Shown: piece after piece, positions 18,353 through 26,825 of the stretch
Layout of the letters: each line of letters begins with the position of its first letter
How positions within the stretch are numbered: position 1 is the first letter of the stretch
Assembly: GCF_000015045.1 (NCBI RefSeq)
Contig: NC_008609.1
Span: forward strand, 3,523,501 to 3,587,500
Length of the DNA: 64,000 nt
DNA from: Pelobacter propionicus DSM 2379
GTDB taxonomy: Bacteria > Desulfobacterota > Desulfuromonadia > Geobacterales > Pseudopelobacteraceae
Direction of reading: 5' to 3'
Position numbers and translations under genes: made by a program
The notes under the pieces: generated by a model
Told to the model about the DNA's origin: nothing
The model's database searches: none
What the model saw: only the letters and a program-made list of their open reading frames with translations

Positions 18353-21067
18353 GTGAAAGAGATCCTGGAGGAGCACTGGCACCATCTGCCGGAAACGGAA
18401 CTATTCGAGTTTCTCAAAACCTCTCCGGAAAAGGGGCTGGACAGCTTCGAGGTTGCCCACCGCCTGGAACAGTTCGGCCCCAACCGGATCACCCAGAAAA
18501 AGGGCACCAGCCCGCTGGTGCTGTTTCTCTTGCAGTTTCACCAGCCGCTGGTCTATATCCTGCTGGCTGCCGCCCTGATTACCAGTTTTCTCCGGGAATG
18601 GGTCGATGCGGGGGTCATCTTCGGGGTGGTTATCGTCAATGCGGTTATCGGCTTCATTCAGGAGGCAAAGGCGGTTAAGGCCATCGAAGCCCTTTCCCGT
18701 TCCCTGACCAGCGCCGCGACCGTTGTGCGGAGCGGGGAGCGGCGCCAGGTTCCGGCAGCGGAACTGGTTCCGGGGGATATCGTCCTGTTGCAGTCCGGCG
18801 ACAAAGTCCCCGCGGACCTGCGGCTGATCAGCACCAGGGAGCTGCAGATTGATGAATCGACCCTGACCGGAGAATCGGTCCCGGTGCACAAGCAGAGCGG
18901 CGTGCTGACCCACGACACGCTGCTGGCCGACCGCAGCAACATGGCCTACTCATCCACCCTGGTCACCTATGGTGTCGCCACCGGAACGGTCATCGCCACC
19001 GGCAACCAGACCGAAATCGGCCGCATCAACGAACTGATCGCCTCCGCCGATGTACTGGCCACCCCGCTTACCCGCAAGATCGCGCGCTTCAGCGGCCTGC
19101 TCCTATACGTCATCCTGGGCCTGGCGGCGGTCACCTTTGTTGTAGGAGTGTTACGGGGTGAATCATGGCTTGACATGTTCATGGCCGTGGTTGCCCTGGC
19201 GGTGGGAGCCATACCCGAGGGGCTTCCGGCGGCGGTCACCATCACCCTGGCCATCGGTGTTTCCAAGATGGCCAAACGCAACGCCATCATCCGCAAACTC
19301 CCCGCGGTGGAGACACTGGGGAGCACGACGGTGATCTGCTCCGACAAGACCGGAACCCTGACCCAGAACCAGATGACGGTCCAGGAAATCCACGCCGGCG
19401 GCGAACTGTATCTGGTCTCCGGCAGCGGCTACGAACCGGAGGGGGCCTTTAGCCGCAATGGCGAGCAGGTTTCTCCCGAGCAGTGCCAGGCCCTGCGGGA
19501 GTGCCTGCTGGCCGGACTGCTCTGCAACGATGCCGTTCTGGTGAGGGCGGACGGGGAATGGAAAGTGGAGGGCGACCCCACGGAGGCAGCCCTGGTGGTT
19601 TCCGCAGGAAAGTCGGGGCTGGAGCGGGAAGTGATGACCCAGAAGCTCCCCCGCCGTGACGCCATCCCCTTCGAGTCACAGTACCAGTACATGGCAACCC
19701 TGCATGGTGACGGGGAACGAAACGTCGTCTATCTGAAGGGAGCCATAGAGAGCCTGCTCCCGCGCTGCAGTCAGGCCCTGTCCGCCTCGGGGGAGACGAT
19801 ACGGCTTGATGTTGACCAGTGCCACCGCCGGGCCGAGGAGATGGCGGGCAAAGGGCTGCGGGTGCTGGCCTTTGCCCGACTGGAACCGACTGGGGGCGTC
19901 CGGCAGCTACGGCACGATGATGTGAGCACTGGCTTGACCTTCCTTGGCCTTCAGGGGATGATCGATCCGCCCAGGGATGAGGCCATTGCGGCGGTGAGGA
20001 TCTGTCAGGCCGCCGGGATCAGGGTCAAGATGATTACCGGCGACCACGCCATAACCGCCGCAGCCATTGCCCGCCAGATAGGGCTGAACGGCGGGGGTGA
20101 CGGCGCTGCCCAGCCTCCGGCCCTGAACGGCGGCGAGCTGGCGCACCTTTCCGACGCGGAGCTGATCGTTGCCGCGGAGCGGACAGCGGTCTTCGCCCGG
20201 GTTGCGCCGGAGCAGAAACTGCGCCTGGTGGAGGCTCTGCAGGCCAGCGGCCAGGTTGTTGCCATGACCGGAGACGGGGTCAATGATGCACCGGCGCTGC
20301 GCCAGGCAAACATCGGCGTGGCCATGGGGATAACCGGCACCGAAGTCTCCAAGGAGGCGGCGGACATGGTGCTGACGGACGACAACTTCTCCTCCATCGA
20401 GGCGGCGGTGGAAGAGGGGCGCGGCGTTTTCGACAACCTGGTCAAGTTCATCACCTGGACCCTGCCCACAAACCTGGGCGAAGGACTGGTGATTCTGGCT
20501 GCGGTGTTTGCCGGGGTCCAGCTGCCGATCCTGCCGGTGCAGATCCTCTGGATCAACATGACCACGGCGGTGCTGCTGGGGCTCATGCTGGCGTTCGAAC
20601 CGAAGGAGCCGGGGATCATGCAGCGCCCCCCCCTGGACCCGGCCAAGCCGCTCCTGACCGCTGAACTGGGCCTGAGAATCGCCATTGTCGGGGTGCTCTT
20701 GCTTGCAGGGTCGTTCGGACTGTTCGAGTGGCAACTGTCCGCGGGGAGCAGCCTTGGGAAGGCCCGCACCTGCGCGGTCAACGTCTTTGTGTTCGGCGAG
20801 CTGTTCTACCTGTTCAACTGCCGCTCGCTGCGCCACTCTCTCTTCAGTATCGGCATGTTCAGCAACCGCTGGCTGCTGTGGGGGGTGGGACTGATGATCA
20901 TTCTGCAGTTCCTGTTCACCTACCTGCCGGCGATGAACATGGCCTTCCACAGCCAGCCCATAGGGCTTGGGGAATGGGGTGTCATCATCGCCGCTTCCCT
21001 GATCATCTATATCGTTATCGAGGTTGAGAAATGGATTCGGCGGCGCACTAAACCGGGTACCCCGTAG
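18353..21067 (+). CDS. P2-type cation-transporting ATPase
   Basis: A 904-residue P-type ATPase of the Ca2+/Na+-pump class. An N-terminal cation ATPase domain is followed by the actuator motif LTGES, M4 AIPEGLP, the phosphorylation site CSDKTGTLTQ (Asp-331), the nucleotide domain, the hinge TGDGVNDAPALR and six C-terminal helices. I chose the GTG at 18353 because AAAGAGGAG lies just before it; a GTG at 18332 is also in frame. In M5 the ion ligands Asn and Glu (TNLGEG) are kept. M6 reads INMTTAVLLG, lacking the Asp that SERCA uses for Ca2+. The transported ion is therefore uncertain; Na+, Ca2+ or another cation are possible. Confidence 0.9.
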   Translation: MKEILEEHWHHLPETELFEFLKTSPEKGLDSFEVAHRLEQFGPNRITQKKGTSPLVLFLLQFHQPLVYILLAAALITSFLREWVDAGVIFGVVIVNAVIGFIQEAKAVKAIEALSRSLTSAATVVRSGERRQVPAAELVPGDIVLLQSGDKVPADLRLISTRELQIDESTLTGESVPVHKQSGVLTHDTLLADRSNMAYSSTLVTYGVATGTVIATGNQTEIGRINELIASADVLATPLTRKIARFSGLLLYVILGLAAVTFVVGVLRGESWLDMFMAVVALAVGAIPEGLPAAVTITLAIGVSKMAKRNAIIRKLPAVETLGSTTVICSDKTGTLTQNQMTVQEIHAGGELYLVSGSGYEPEGAFSRNGEQVSPEQCQALRECLLAGLLCNDAVLVRADGEWKVEGDPTEAALVVSAGKSGLEREVMTQKLPRRDAIPFESQYQYMATLHGDGERNVVYLKGAIESLLPRCSQALSASGETIRLDVDQCHRRAEEMAGKGLRVLAFARLEPTGGVRQLRHDDVSTGLTFLGLQGMIDPPRDEAIAAVRICQAAGIRVKMITGDHAITAAAIARQIGLNGGGDGAAQPPALNGGELAHLSDAELIVAAERTAVFARVAPEQKLRLVEALQASGQVVAMTGDGVNDAPALRQANIGVAMGITGTEVSKEAADMVLTDDNFSSIEAAVEEGRGVFDNLVKFITWTLPTNLGEGLVILAAVFAGVQLPILPVQILWINMTTAVLLGLMLAFEPKEPGIMQRPPLDPAKPLLTAELGLRIAIVGVLLLAGSFGLFEWQLSAGSSLGKARTCAVNVFVFGELFYLFNCRSLRHSLFSIGMFSNRWLLWGVGLMIILQFLFTYLPAMNMAFHSQPIGLGEWGVIIAASLIIYIVIEVEKWIRRRTKPGTP

Positions 21068-21108
21068 CTCCGGCGTTAAATCAACCAACAGCTACGGCCC
21101 GGTTGCGG

Positions 21109-22128
21109 CTAGGTGACGCACAGGGAGGTTTCCCCCTCCCTGAATCCGGCCCGGAAGGCCGACTGGCGCACGACGCTCCGGGCGCCCCGTGCGCCCACGG
21201 TCATAAGCATCTTGATCCTGCCAGGTGTCACCTGGTCCATGGCGAGGACAGGAGCGCCGTGCAACGTACGCCCCAGCTTGCGCGGATCGACGTCAATCCA
21301 GCAGGAAACCCGCACCCCCGCGACATGCAGCATCCGGTACCAGGCCCGCCCCTCCCGCCCGGCGCCGGCCAGAATCACCTCATGCTCTCCCTTCAGGAAA
21401 CCGTCCTTCAGGTGGTGCAGCTTGCAGAGCCGGAACGCCTCGGGCGAATAGGCGCCGCTGGTCCTGGTGGTCCGGTCCGGCCGCTCCCGCCAGAAGAACA
21501 TCGTCCTTGCCAGGCGGGCAAACCTGGTCCCGGCAGCGGCAAGGCGCAGCCAGAGGTCATAATCCTCCGCCCAGCCCCTGTCCCGGTAGCCGCCCACCTC
21601 CCGCACCGATTGTGTGCGAAACATGACGCTGGGATGCACGAAGGGCGATTCCACGAACAGGTCGGCCATGATCGCCTCGTGGGTCAGCAGGCTGTTCTGC
21701 CACCGCTCGTATCCCGCCATGCCCATGCCCACCTGCTGGCGGGGGAAATGGCGGAACGAGCAGGCCACCAGCCCCACATCAGCGTTTACCGCCATGTAGG
21801 CGACCTGCTCCCCTAGCCGGTGGGGGTGGGCGACATCGTCACCATCCATGCGGGCCACCAGCGGTGCCCGGCACTCTGCCAACCCCCTGTTCAGCGCAGG
21901 CACCAGCCCCTCACCACCGCTGCCGAGCACCCGGATGCGCCGGTCGCTGCCAGCCGCCTCGGCAAGGAGACGGGGGGTAGCATCGGTTGAGCCGTCATCC
22001 ACCACCACCAGCTCCCACTCCCTAAACGTCTGGGCGAGCAGTGAACGCAGGGCCATGGCCAGGAAGCGTTCCTCGTTCCTCACCGGCATCAGTATGGAAA
22101 CCAGCGGCCAGGCATCACGCTTCAGCAT
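21109..22128 (-). CDS. Family 2 glycosyltransferase
   Basis: A 339-residue GT-A glycosyltransferase, cytosolic and probably acting in surface polysaccharide synthesis. It has VSILMPVRNEERFL at the N-terminus, VVVDDGSTDATP (nucleotide-sugar binding) and the metal-binding RMDGDD near residue 95. The C-terminal 100 residues form a separate NAD-like region (EVILAGAGREGRAW) of unknown role. I place the start at 22128, where AGGAGG sits just upstream. A longer frame runs to 22173, but its first 15 codons come from the inserted IS end. The IS element begins 13 bases before the start, so the native promoter has been moved about 1.7 kb away. Confidence 0.87.
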   Translation of the reverse strand: MLKRDAWPLVSILMPVRNEERFLAMALRSLLAQTFREWELVVVDDGSTDATPRLLAEAAGSDRRIRVLGSGGEGLVPALNRGLAECRAPLVARMDGDDVAHPHRLGEQVAYMAVNADVGLVACSFRHFPRQQVGMGMAGYERWQNSLLTHEAIMADLFVESPFVHPSVMFRTQSVREVGGYRDRGWAEDYDLWLRLAAAGTRFARLARTMFFWRERPDRTTRTSGAYSPEAFRLCKLHHLKDGFLKGEHEVILAGAGREGRAWYRMLHVAGVRVSCWIDVDPRKLGRTLHGAPVLAMDQVTPGRIKMLMTVGARGARSVVRQSAFRAGFREGETSLCVT

Positions 22129-22136
22129 CCGTCCTC

Positions 22137-22140
22137 CTAG
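22137..22140. repeat. CTAG target-site duplication, left copy
   Basis: CTAG directly precedes the left inverted repeat of the IS element. The same four bases follow the right repeat at 23818-23821. This copy is also the first part of the glycosyltransferase ribosome-binding site when read on the minus strand. Confidence 0.85.
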
Positions 22141-22155
22141 GAGTCTGTCGGGCTT
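22141..22155 (+). repeat. Left terminal inverted repeat of the IS element
   Basis: GAGTCTGTCGGGCTT, matching the inverted right end base for base; the next base differs (A against G). Confidence 0.9.
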
Positions 22156-22302
22156 AACGCATTCAGCCGTCATCTCCAGGGCGTTTTCAATTGGTTAACC
22201 TGCTGTATTTATTGAATAAGTCGTCAGCTTTAGCTTGCGTTTTCTTGGTGTATCCCGTATATTTGTCCGGTAATATCAACTGGTTAGGTATCGGGGTTGA
22301 CT

Positions 22303-23661
22303 ATGAAATCAAAGTTTATTGAAGTTGACCGGGAAACACCCTATCTGCTCCCGCCATCGCTGCAGGATTGGCTACCAGAAAAGCACTTGGCCCGGTTTGT
22401 GGTCGAAATTGTCGAACAGCTCGACCTGCGCTCTTTGAAAGCTACCTATGCCGGCCGAGGCTCGCAGCCCTATAACCCTGAGATGCTGGTAGCATTGTTG
22501 TTTTACGGTTATGCGACAGGCGTATTCTCCAGCCGGAAGCTTGAGCGCAGCACCTACGACTCCGTGGCATTCCGGTTCATAGCGGCAAACAGTCATCCTG
22601 ACCACGATACCATTGCCACCTTCCGCCGGCGTTTTCTGCCGCAACTGAACAAGCTGTTTGCCCAGATTCTGCTGATCGCTCATCAGATGGAGGTGCTGAA
22701 ACTGGGCAACGTTAGTTTGGATGGCAGCAAAATCAAGGCGAACGCCTCCAAGCACAAGGCGCTGAGCTATGAGCATGCCTGCAAGCTTGAAGAGCAGATC
22801 AAGGCTGAGGTTGGCGAACTGCTCAAAAAGGCCGAGGCAGCGGACCGTGCCGATATTCCGGACGGCATGAACATCCCCGAAGAACTGGAACGTCGGGAAA
22901 AGCGTCTTTCCGCCATTGCCGCAGCCAAGGTCGAGATCGAAAAACGAGCCGCTGAGCGCCATGCTCGTGAACAGGCCGCTTATGAGAAGAAAGTCGCCGA
23001 ACGGGCCAAGAAGGAGCAGGCAACGGGCAAGAAGGCCAAGGGGAAAGAGCCGAAACCGCCCAAATCCGGCCCCACTGCCAAAGATCAGGTCAATCTGACC
23101 GATGAAGAGTCGCGGATCATGCCGACCTCCGGTGGCGGATTCGAGCAGACTTACAACGCCCAGGCCGGTGTGGATACAGCATCAAAGCTCATCGTTTCGG
23201 CCCATGTTACCCAGAATCCCAATGACAAACAGGAGCTGACACCGACCCTGGAGAACCTGGCGGCGCTGCCTGAGAAGCTTGGCAAGGCAACCGATCTGGT
23301 AGCTGACAGTGGCTACTTCAGCGAAACCAATGTAACTGCCTGTGAGGAGAACGGGATAACTCCCTACATTGCCGTAGACCGGCAGAGTCACAACGTGCCA
23401 CTGATGGAGCGCTTTGCCGAACCGCCGCCGTTACCCGAAGATGCCGATTCCGTGGCCAGAATGAAGCATCGCCTGAAGACACCTTCCGGCAAGGCGATCT
23501 ACGCCCAGCGAAAAGTCACCTCGGAACCGGTCTTCGGCATCATCAAGGCGGTCATGGGATTCAGAAGCTTTCTTCTTCGTGGCTTTGAAGCAGTAAAAGG
23601 CGAATGGAACCTCGTCTGCATGGCCTACAACATCAAACGGCTGCATGTCTTGGCCGGATAG
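22303..23661 (+). CDS. IS1182-family DDE transposase
   Basis: A 452-residue transposase that moves the surrounding IS. The N-terminal domain has the family stretch NSHPDHDTIATFRRRF (about residues 100-115). The DDE catalytic acids fall in VSLDGSKIKANAS, VADSGYFSE and TSEPVFGIIK. A lysine- and alanine-rich charged linker (about 205-255) sits between the first Asp and the rest, typical of IS1182 proteins. I chose the ATG at 22303 over the TTG two codons earlier. The frame is uninterrupted. Confidence 0.94.
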   Translation: MKSKFIEVDRETPYLLPPSLQDWLPEKHLARFVVEIVEQLDLRSLKATYAGRGSQPYNPEMLVALLFYGYATGVFSSRKLERSTYDSVAFRFIAANSHPDHDTIATFRRRFLPQLNKLFAQILLIAHQMEVLKLGNVSLDGSKIKANASKHKALSYEHACKLEEQIKAEVGELLKKAEAADRADIPDGMNIPEELERREKRLSAIAAAKVEIEKRAAERHAREQAAYEKKVAERAKKEQATGKKAKGKEPKPPKSGPTAKDQVNLTDEESRIMPTSGGGFEQTYNAQAGVDTASKLIVSAHVTQNPNDKQELTPTLENLAALPEKLGKATDLVADSGYFSETNVTACEENGITPYIAVDRQSHNVPLMERFAEPPPLPEDADSVARMKHRLKTPSGKAIYAQRKVTSEPVFGIIKAVMGFRSFLLRGFEAVKGEWNLVCMAYNIKRLHVLAG

Positions 23662-23802
23662 AATGAGAAATAGCGAAAATCAGCCTGTAATAACCGCAGT
23701 CATCGCTGAAAGGGCTGAATTAACCAGGTTGCCGGTGGGAAGACGAACACATACGGAACTTTTTTAATCGGCTTGGCCACAAAAGAGGGCGCCCCTGAGG
23801 TC

Positions 23803-23817
23803 AAGCCCGACAGACTC
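23803..23817 (-). repeat. Right terminal inverted repeat of the IS element
   Basis: Reverse complement of the left end over 15 bases, followed directly by the second CTAG at 23818-23821. Confidence 0.9.
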
Positions 23818-23937
23818 CTAGTTTTCTGGCTTCAGTTTGAAGAGTAAATCAGGGCGGCGAGGGAAGGGACGGCGTACGATGAGCGTGCAGGAGATCCAGG
23901 GGCGATGCCAACGAGAGGAGCGTTTCAATAGTGACAT
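23818..23937 (-). CDS. Possible 39-codon ORF next to the IS
   Basis: A short arginine-rich frame (MSLLKRSSRWHRPW and onward) whose TAG stop falls inside the right-hand CTAG. Before the IS inserted, this stop would have lain 10 bases ahead of the glycosyltransferase ATG, an operon-like spacing. It has no good ribosome-binding site and no recognisable family, so it may be chance. The rest of the 23822-23958 stretch shows nothing else. Confidence 0.2.
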   Translation of the reverse strand: MSLLKRSSRWHRPWISCTLIVRRPFPRRPDLLFKLKPEN

Positions 23938-23958
23938 GCATACCGTGTGACCGACAAC

Positions 23959-24981
23959 TCATTCAGATCCCGGGCTCGAAGTCGCCATGTCCACCGCCAT
24001 GGCTATGGCGGCCAGCATGCTGCGACTGGACGCCCTGCCGGTTCCCGCCAGGTCGTAGGCCGTGCCATGGTCCACCGAGGTGCGGATAATCGGCAGCCCC
24101 AGGGTGATGTTGACCCCGTCGTCGAAGTGCAGCAGTTTCAGCGGTATCAGCCCCTGGTCGTGGTACATGGCCACCACCCCGTCGTACTCCCCCTGGCGGG
24201 CGAAGTGGAAGAGGGTGTCGGCGGAAAGCGGCCCCCGGGCGTCGATCCCCTCGTCCCGCGCCGCCCGGATGGCAGGGGCGATGACGCTCGCCTCCTCGTC
24301 GCCGAACATGCCCCCCTCGCCGCAGTGGGGATTGAGGGCCAGCACCGCCAGGCGCGGGCGTTCCTTTCCGGTCAGGAGCCGAACCCCTTCATGGGTCACC
24401 CGGATGGTGGTCAGCACCCGCTCCCGGCTTATCAGGGAGGGGACATGGCGCAGCGCCTCGTGGATCGTCACCAGGCTGACCCGCAGCTGATCGCCGGCCA
24501 GCATCATCACGTAGCTGTCGGTGCCGCACAGTTCGGCCAGAAGTTCCGTATGCCCCGGATAATGGTGGCCGGCCCGGTTCATGGCCTCCTTGCTGATAGG
24601 CGCCGTGACCATGGCCGCCAGCCTGCCCTGGAGACAGAGCTCGGTGGCGCAGCGGATGTAGTCGTATACCGCGGTTCCGGCTGCCAGGCCAGGATGGCCA
24701 TAGCGCAGCTCATCTTCCGTCAAGCGGGACAGGGTCAGCAGGGGGATAGCACCGTTTTCAACCCGACGCGCCTCCTCCACCGATTCGACCACCCGGATTG
24801 GCAGAGCCGAGCCACAGACACGAACGGCACGCTCCAGCGCCGCCGGATCGCCGATCACCAGCGGCACGCAGTGCGCCCGGACCTGGGGGTCGGCCAGGGC
24901 GGTCACGATGATCTCCGGGCCGACCCCGCAGGGATCGCCCATGGTGATGCCGATCAACGGCCTGGCCGTGGAATCAGGCAT
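23959..24981 (-). CDS. pdxA: 4-hydroxythreonine-4-phosphate dehydrogenase (PdxA)
   Basis: NAD-dependent enzyme that oxidises and decarboxylates 4-phosphohydroxy-L-threonine in pyridoxal phosphate synthesis. The 340-residue product has the N-terminal GITMGDPCGVGPEI, metal-binding histidines in HYPGHTELL and AMYHDQGLIPLK, and a C-terminus DHGTAYDLAGTG, all typical of PdxA. The start at 24981 has GGAGGAGAG before it. The start overlaps the end of cbiG by 8 bases. Coupling to cobalamin genes is notable, as some PdxA-family members act on other C4 phosphates, so a role outside vitamin B6 cannot be excluded. Confidence 0.92.
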   Translation of the reverse strand: MPDSTARPLIGITMGDPCGVGPEIIVTALADPQVRAHCVPLVIGDPAALERAVRVCGSALPIRVVESVEEARRVENGAIPLLTLSRLTEDELRYGHPGLAAGTAVYDYIRCATELCLQGRLAAMVTAPISKEAMNRAGHHYPGHTELLAELCGTDSYVMMLAGDQLRVSLVTIHEALRHVPSLISRERVLTTIRVTHEGVRLLTGKERPRLAVLALNPHCGEGGMFGDEEASVIAPAIRAARDEGIDARGPLSADTLFHFARQGEYDGVVAMYHDQGLIPLKLLHFDDGVNITLGLPIIRTSVDHGTAYDLAGTGRASSRSMLAAIAMAVDMATSSPGSE

Positions 24982-26047
24982 GCTCTCCTCCGGGAATCTC
25001 CGCCACCGCCAGGGTGACGTTGGGGGATTTGACCTTCTGCAACAGCAGGCGCCCCCCGCCCGAAGCCAGGAGCGCAGCCGGCTCGGCCACGCCGATGGCG
25101 CCGATGGCGGCCATGGCATGCTTCGACGGTCGGGAGGGAACAGCCACACGGTTCAGCTCTTGACTGTCGTAGAAGCAGATCTCCAGGCCGTGGCGCTGGG
25201 CAAAGGCCAGAAGCCCCGGCTCATCGCGCTTAGCCGTGGCCGTGGCGATACGGAGGACGCTCTTCAGGGAGAGAAAGATGCGGCGCAGCTGGGTGGTGAC
25301 AAACTCGTCGATCTCCTCCAGGGGGGTGGTGCGGTTGCAACCAATGCCCAGCACCAGGTTGCGGGGGCGCAGGACCAGCAGGTTGTCCGGCCGGCTCTGG
25401 GGGGGGAGATGGCGGTTGGTGACAAAGAGGAAGCCGTGGGCGCTGCCTGCCAGGGCCTGGGAAAAGGTGTCGTGAAAGCTGAGTTTACCCCGGCCGTGGA
25501 ACCAGCTACGGGTCTGGCCGCCGTGATCCACCACGGCGATCTCCTCACCATCCAGCAGCAGCCTGTTCAGGGTCTTGACGCCGGAGAGGTTGTCGATCAG
25601 CCACCCCTGCTCCTTGGCCAGCATGTCGAAGGAGGGGAGCCGGTTCACATCGGTGGCGGTGGTGATCACCGGCCGGGCGCCGCTGATGAAGGCGCAGCGC
25701 TCGGCCAGCTCGTTGGCTCCCCCCAGATGGCCGGAGAGGAGGGAGATGGCGAAGGTGCCGGCATCGTCCATGACCACCACGGCCGGATCGCTTTCCTTTG
25801 ACTTCACAAGCGGCGCAATGGTGCGTACCACGATGCCGGTGGCCATGACACAGACCAGGGCGTCATGTTCCTGCCAGAGGGATGAAACCAGTTCCTTCAG
25901 GTCGGCGGGGTCGAAGGGCTTGGCAGGGGCTCCCCCCTGTCCGGCATAGCGCCGGGAGAGATGCAGCTCCGCACCGGCCAGCCCCTGCACCAGTTTCTGT
26001 CCCAGCAGGCCGCCATTGCGGGTTATGGCAATAACGGCCACACGCAT
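24974..26047 (-). CDS. cbiG: Cobalt-precorrin-5A hydrolase (CbiG)
   Basis: Opens the delta-lactone of cobalt-precorrin-5A, releasing acetaldehyde, in the anaerobic cobalamin pathway. The 357-residue protein has the CbiG N-terminal domain (MRVAVIAITRNG), the central signature LLSGHLGGANELAERC (about residues 100-115) followed by TTATDVNRLPSFDMLA, and the C-terminal domain with VLGIGCNRTTPLEEI. The start at 26047 lies one base after the cobM stop; an in-frame ATG 33 bases upstream would overlap cobM. It sits between cobM and pdxA. The remaining cobalamin genes are not in this window. Confidence 0.93.
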   Translation of the reverse strand: MRVAVIAITRNGGLLGQKLVQGLAGAELHLSRRYAGQGGAPAKPFDPADLKELVSSLWQEHDALVCVMATGIVVRTIAPLVKSKESDPAVVVMDDAGTFAISLLSGHLGGANELAERCAFISGARPVITTATDVNRLPSFDMLAKEQGWLIDNLSGVKTLNRLLLDGEEIAVVDHGGQTRSWFHGRGKLSFHDTFSQALAGSAHGFLFVTNRHLPPQSRPDNLLVLRPRNLVLGIGCNRTTPLEEIDEFVTTQLRRIFLSLKSVLRIATATAKRDEPGLLAFAQRHGLEICFYDSQELNRVAVPSRPSKHAMAAIGAIGVAEPAALLASGGGRLLLQKVKSPNVTLAVAEIPGGEHA

Positions 26048-26048
26048 G

Positions 26049-26825
26049 TCAGGCAACAACCCCGCGATAGCCATGGGCAAAACCGCCGTCGTACAGCAGC
26101 GACTTGGCTTTCAGCCCCTCGCGCCGCGCTGCCAGCACATCCCCCACCACGATCAGGGCCTGGCGGTCGATGCCTGCCTGGCGCACCAGGTCGGCGATAT
26201 CGGCCAGGGTCCCCTGGATGATCTGCTCATCCTCCCAGGAGGCGCGGCAGACGATGGCCGCCGGGGTCTCCGGCGTGTAAGCCCCCTCCAGGAGCTGTGC
26301 CACCACCTTCTCGATCATCCCCACCGAGAGGTAGATCACCATGGTGGCTCCCAGGCGGGCGATCTGGCCCAGCTGTTCCCGCTCCGGGACCGGCGTGCGC
26401 CCCTCCACGCGGGTGAAGATGACGGTCTGGGAGACCTCCGGCAGGGTCAGTTCCTGCTTCAGGGCGGCTGCGGCGGCAAAGGCACTGGTGACGCCGGGAA
26501 CCACCTGGTACTCCACCCCCATCCGGTCCAGCGCCTCCATCTGCTCCTGGATGGCCCCGTAGATGGCCGGGTCGCCGGTGTGCAGGCGGACCACGCTTTT
26601 GCCGCTTGCGATGGAATCCATCATCACGGTGATGACCTCGCTCAGGGTCATGCCGGCTGAATCGTAAATATCAGCCGTAACGGCATAGCGTTTGACTAGT
26701 TGCAGATCCACCAGGCTGCCGGCATAGATGATAACGTCGGCGTGGCGCAAGAGACGCGCCCCCCGGACGGTGATCAGGTCGGCTGCTCCGGGTCCCGCTC
26801 CGACGAATGAAACCTGTGGTGCCAT
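26049..26825 (-). CDS. cobM: Precorrin-4 C11-methyltransferase
   Basis: SAM-dependent tetrapyrrole methyltransferase (CobM/CbiF) that methylates C11 of (cobalt-)precorrin-4, the step before CbiG. The 258-residue sequence contains SFVGAGPGAADLITVRG at the N-terminus, HTGDPAIYGA near residue 83, VVPGVTSAFAAAAAL near 105, and CRASWEDE near 205. The start at 26825 gives the usual N-terminus MAPQVSFVGAGPG and has GGAGA upstream; the 18 codons before it are not family-like. CbiG next to it argues for the anaerobic (CbiF) reaction. No cobalamin riboswitch was recognised upstream. Confidence 0.94.
   Translation of the reverse strand: MAPQVSFVGAGPGAADLITVRGARLLRHADVIIYAGSLVDLQLVKRYAVTADIYDSAGMTLSEVITVMMDSIASGKSVVRLHTGDPAIYGAIQEQMEALDRMGVEYQVVPGVTSAFAAAAALKQELTLPEVSQTVIFTRVEGRTPVPEREQLGQIARLGATMVIYLSVGMIEKVVAQLLEGAYTPETPAAIVCRASWEDEQIIQGTLADIADLVRQAGIDRQALIVVGDVLAARREGLKAKSLLYDGGFAHGYRGVVA

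Larger units (their letters stand above)
22141..23817 (+). mobile_element. Complete IS1182-type insertion sequence
   Basis: A 1677-bp element bounded by inverted repeats GAGTCTGTCGGGCTT, identical over 15 bases at 22141-22155 and 23803-23817 (inverted), and flanked by a CTAG direct repeat. It carries one intact transposase gene with about 160 noncoding bases on each side. The intact transposase, perfect repeats and clean duplication suggest a recent insertion and a possibly active element. The family name rests on the transposase sequence. Confidence 0.93.

Noticed and set aside
22129-22173. Upstream start of the glycosyltransferase
   Set aside because: Most of these 15 codons are encoded by the IS end, and the ATG at 22128 has its own AGGAGG.
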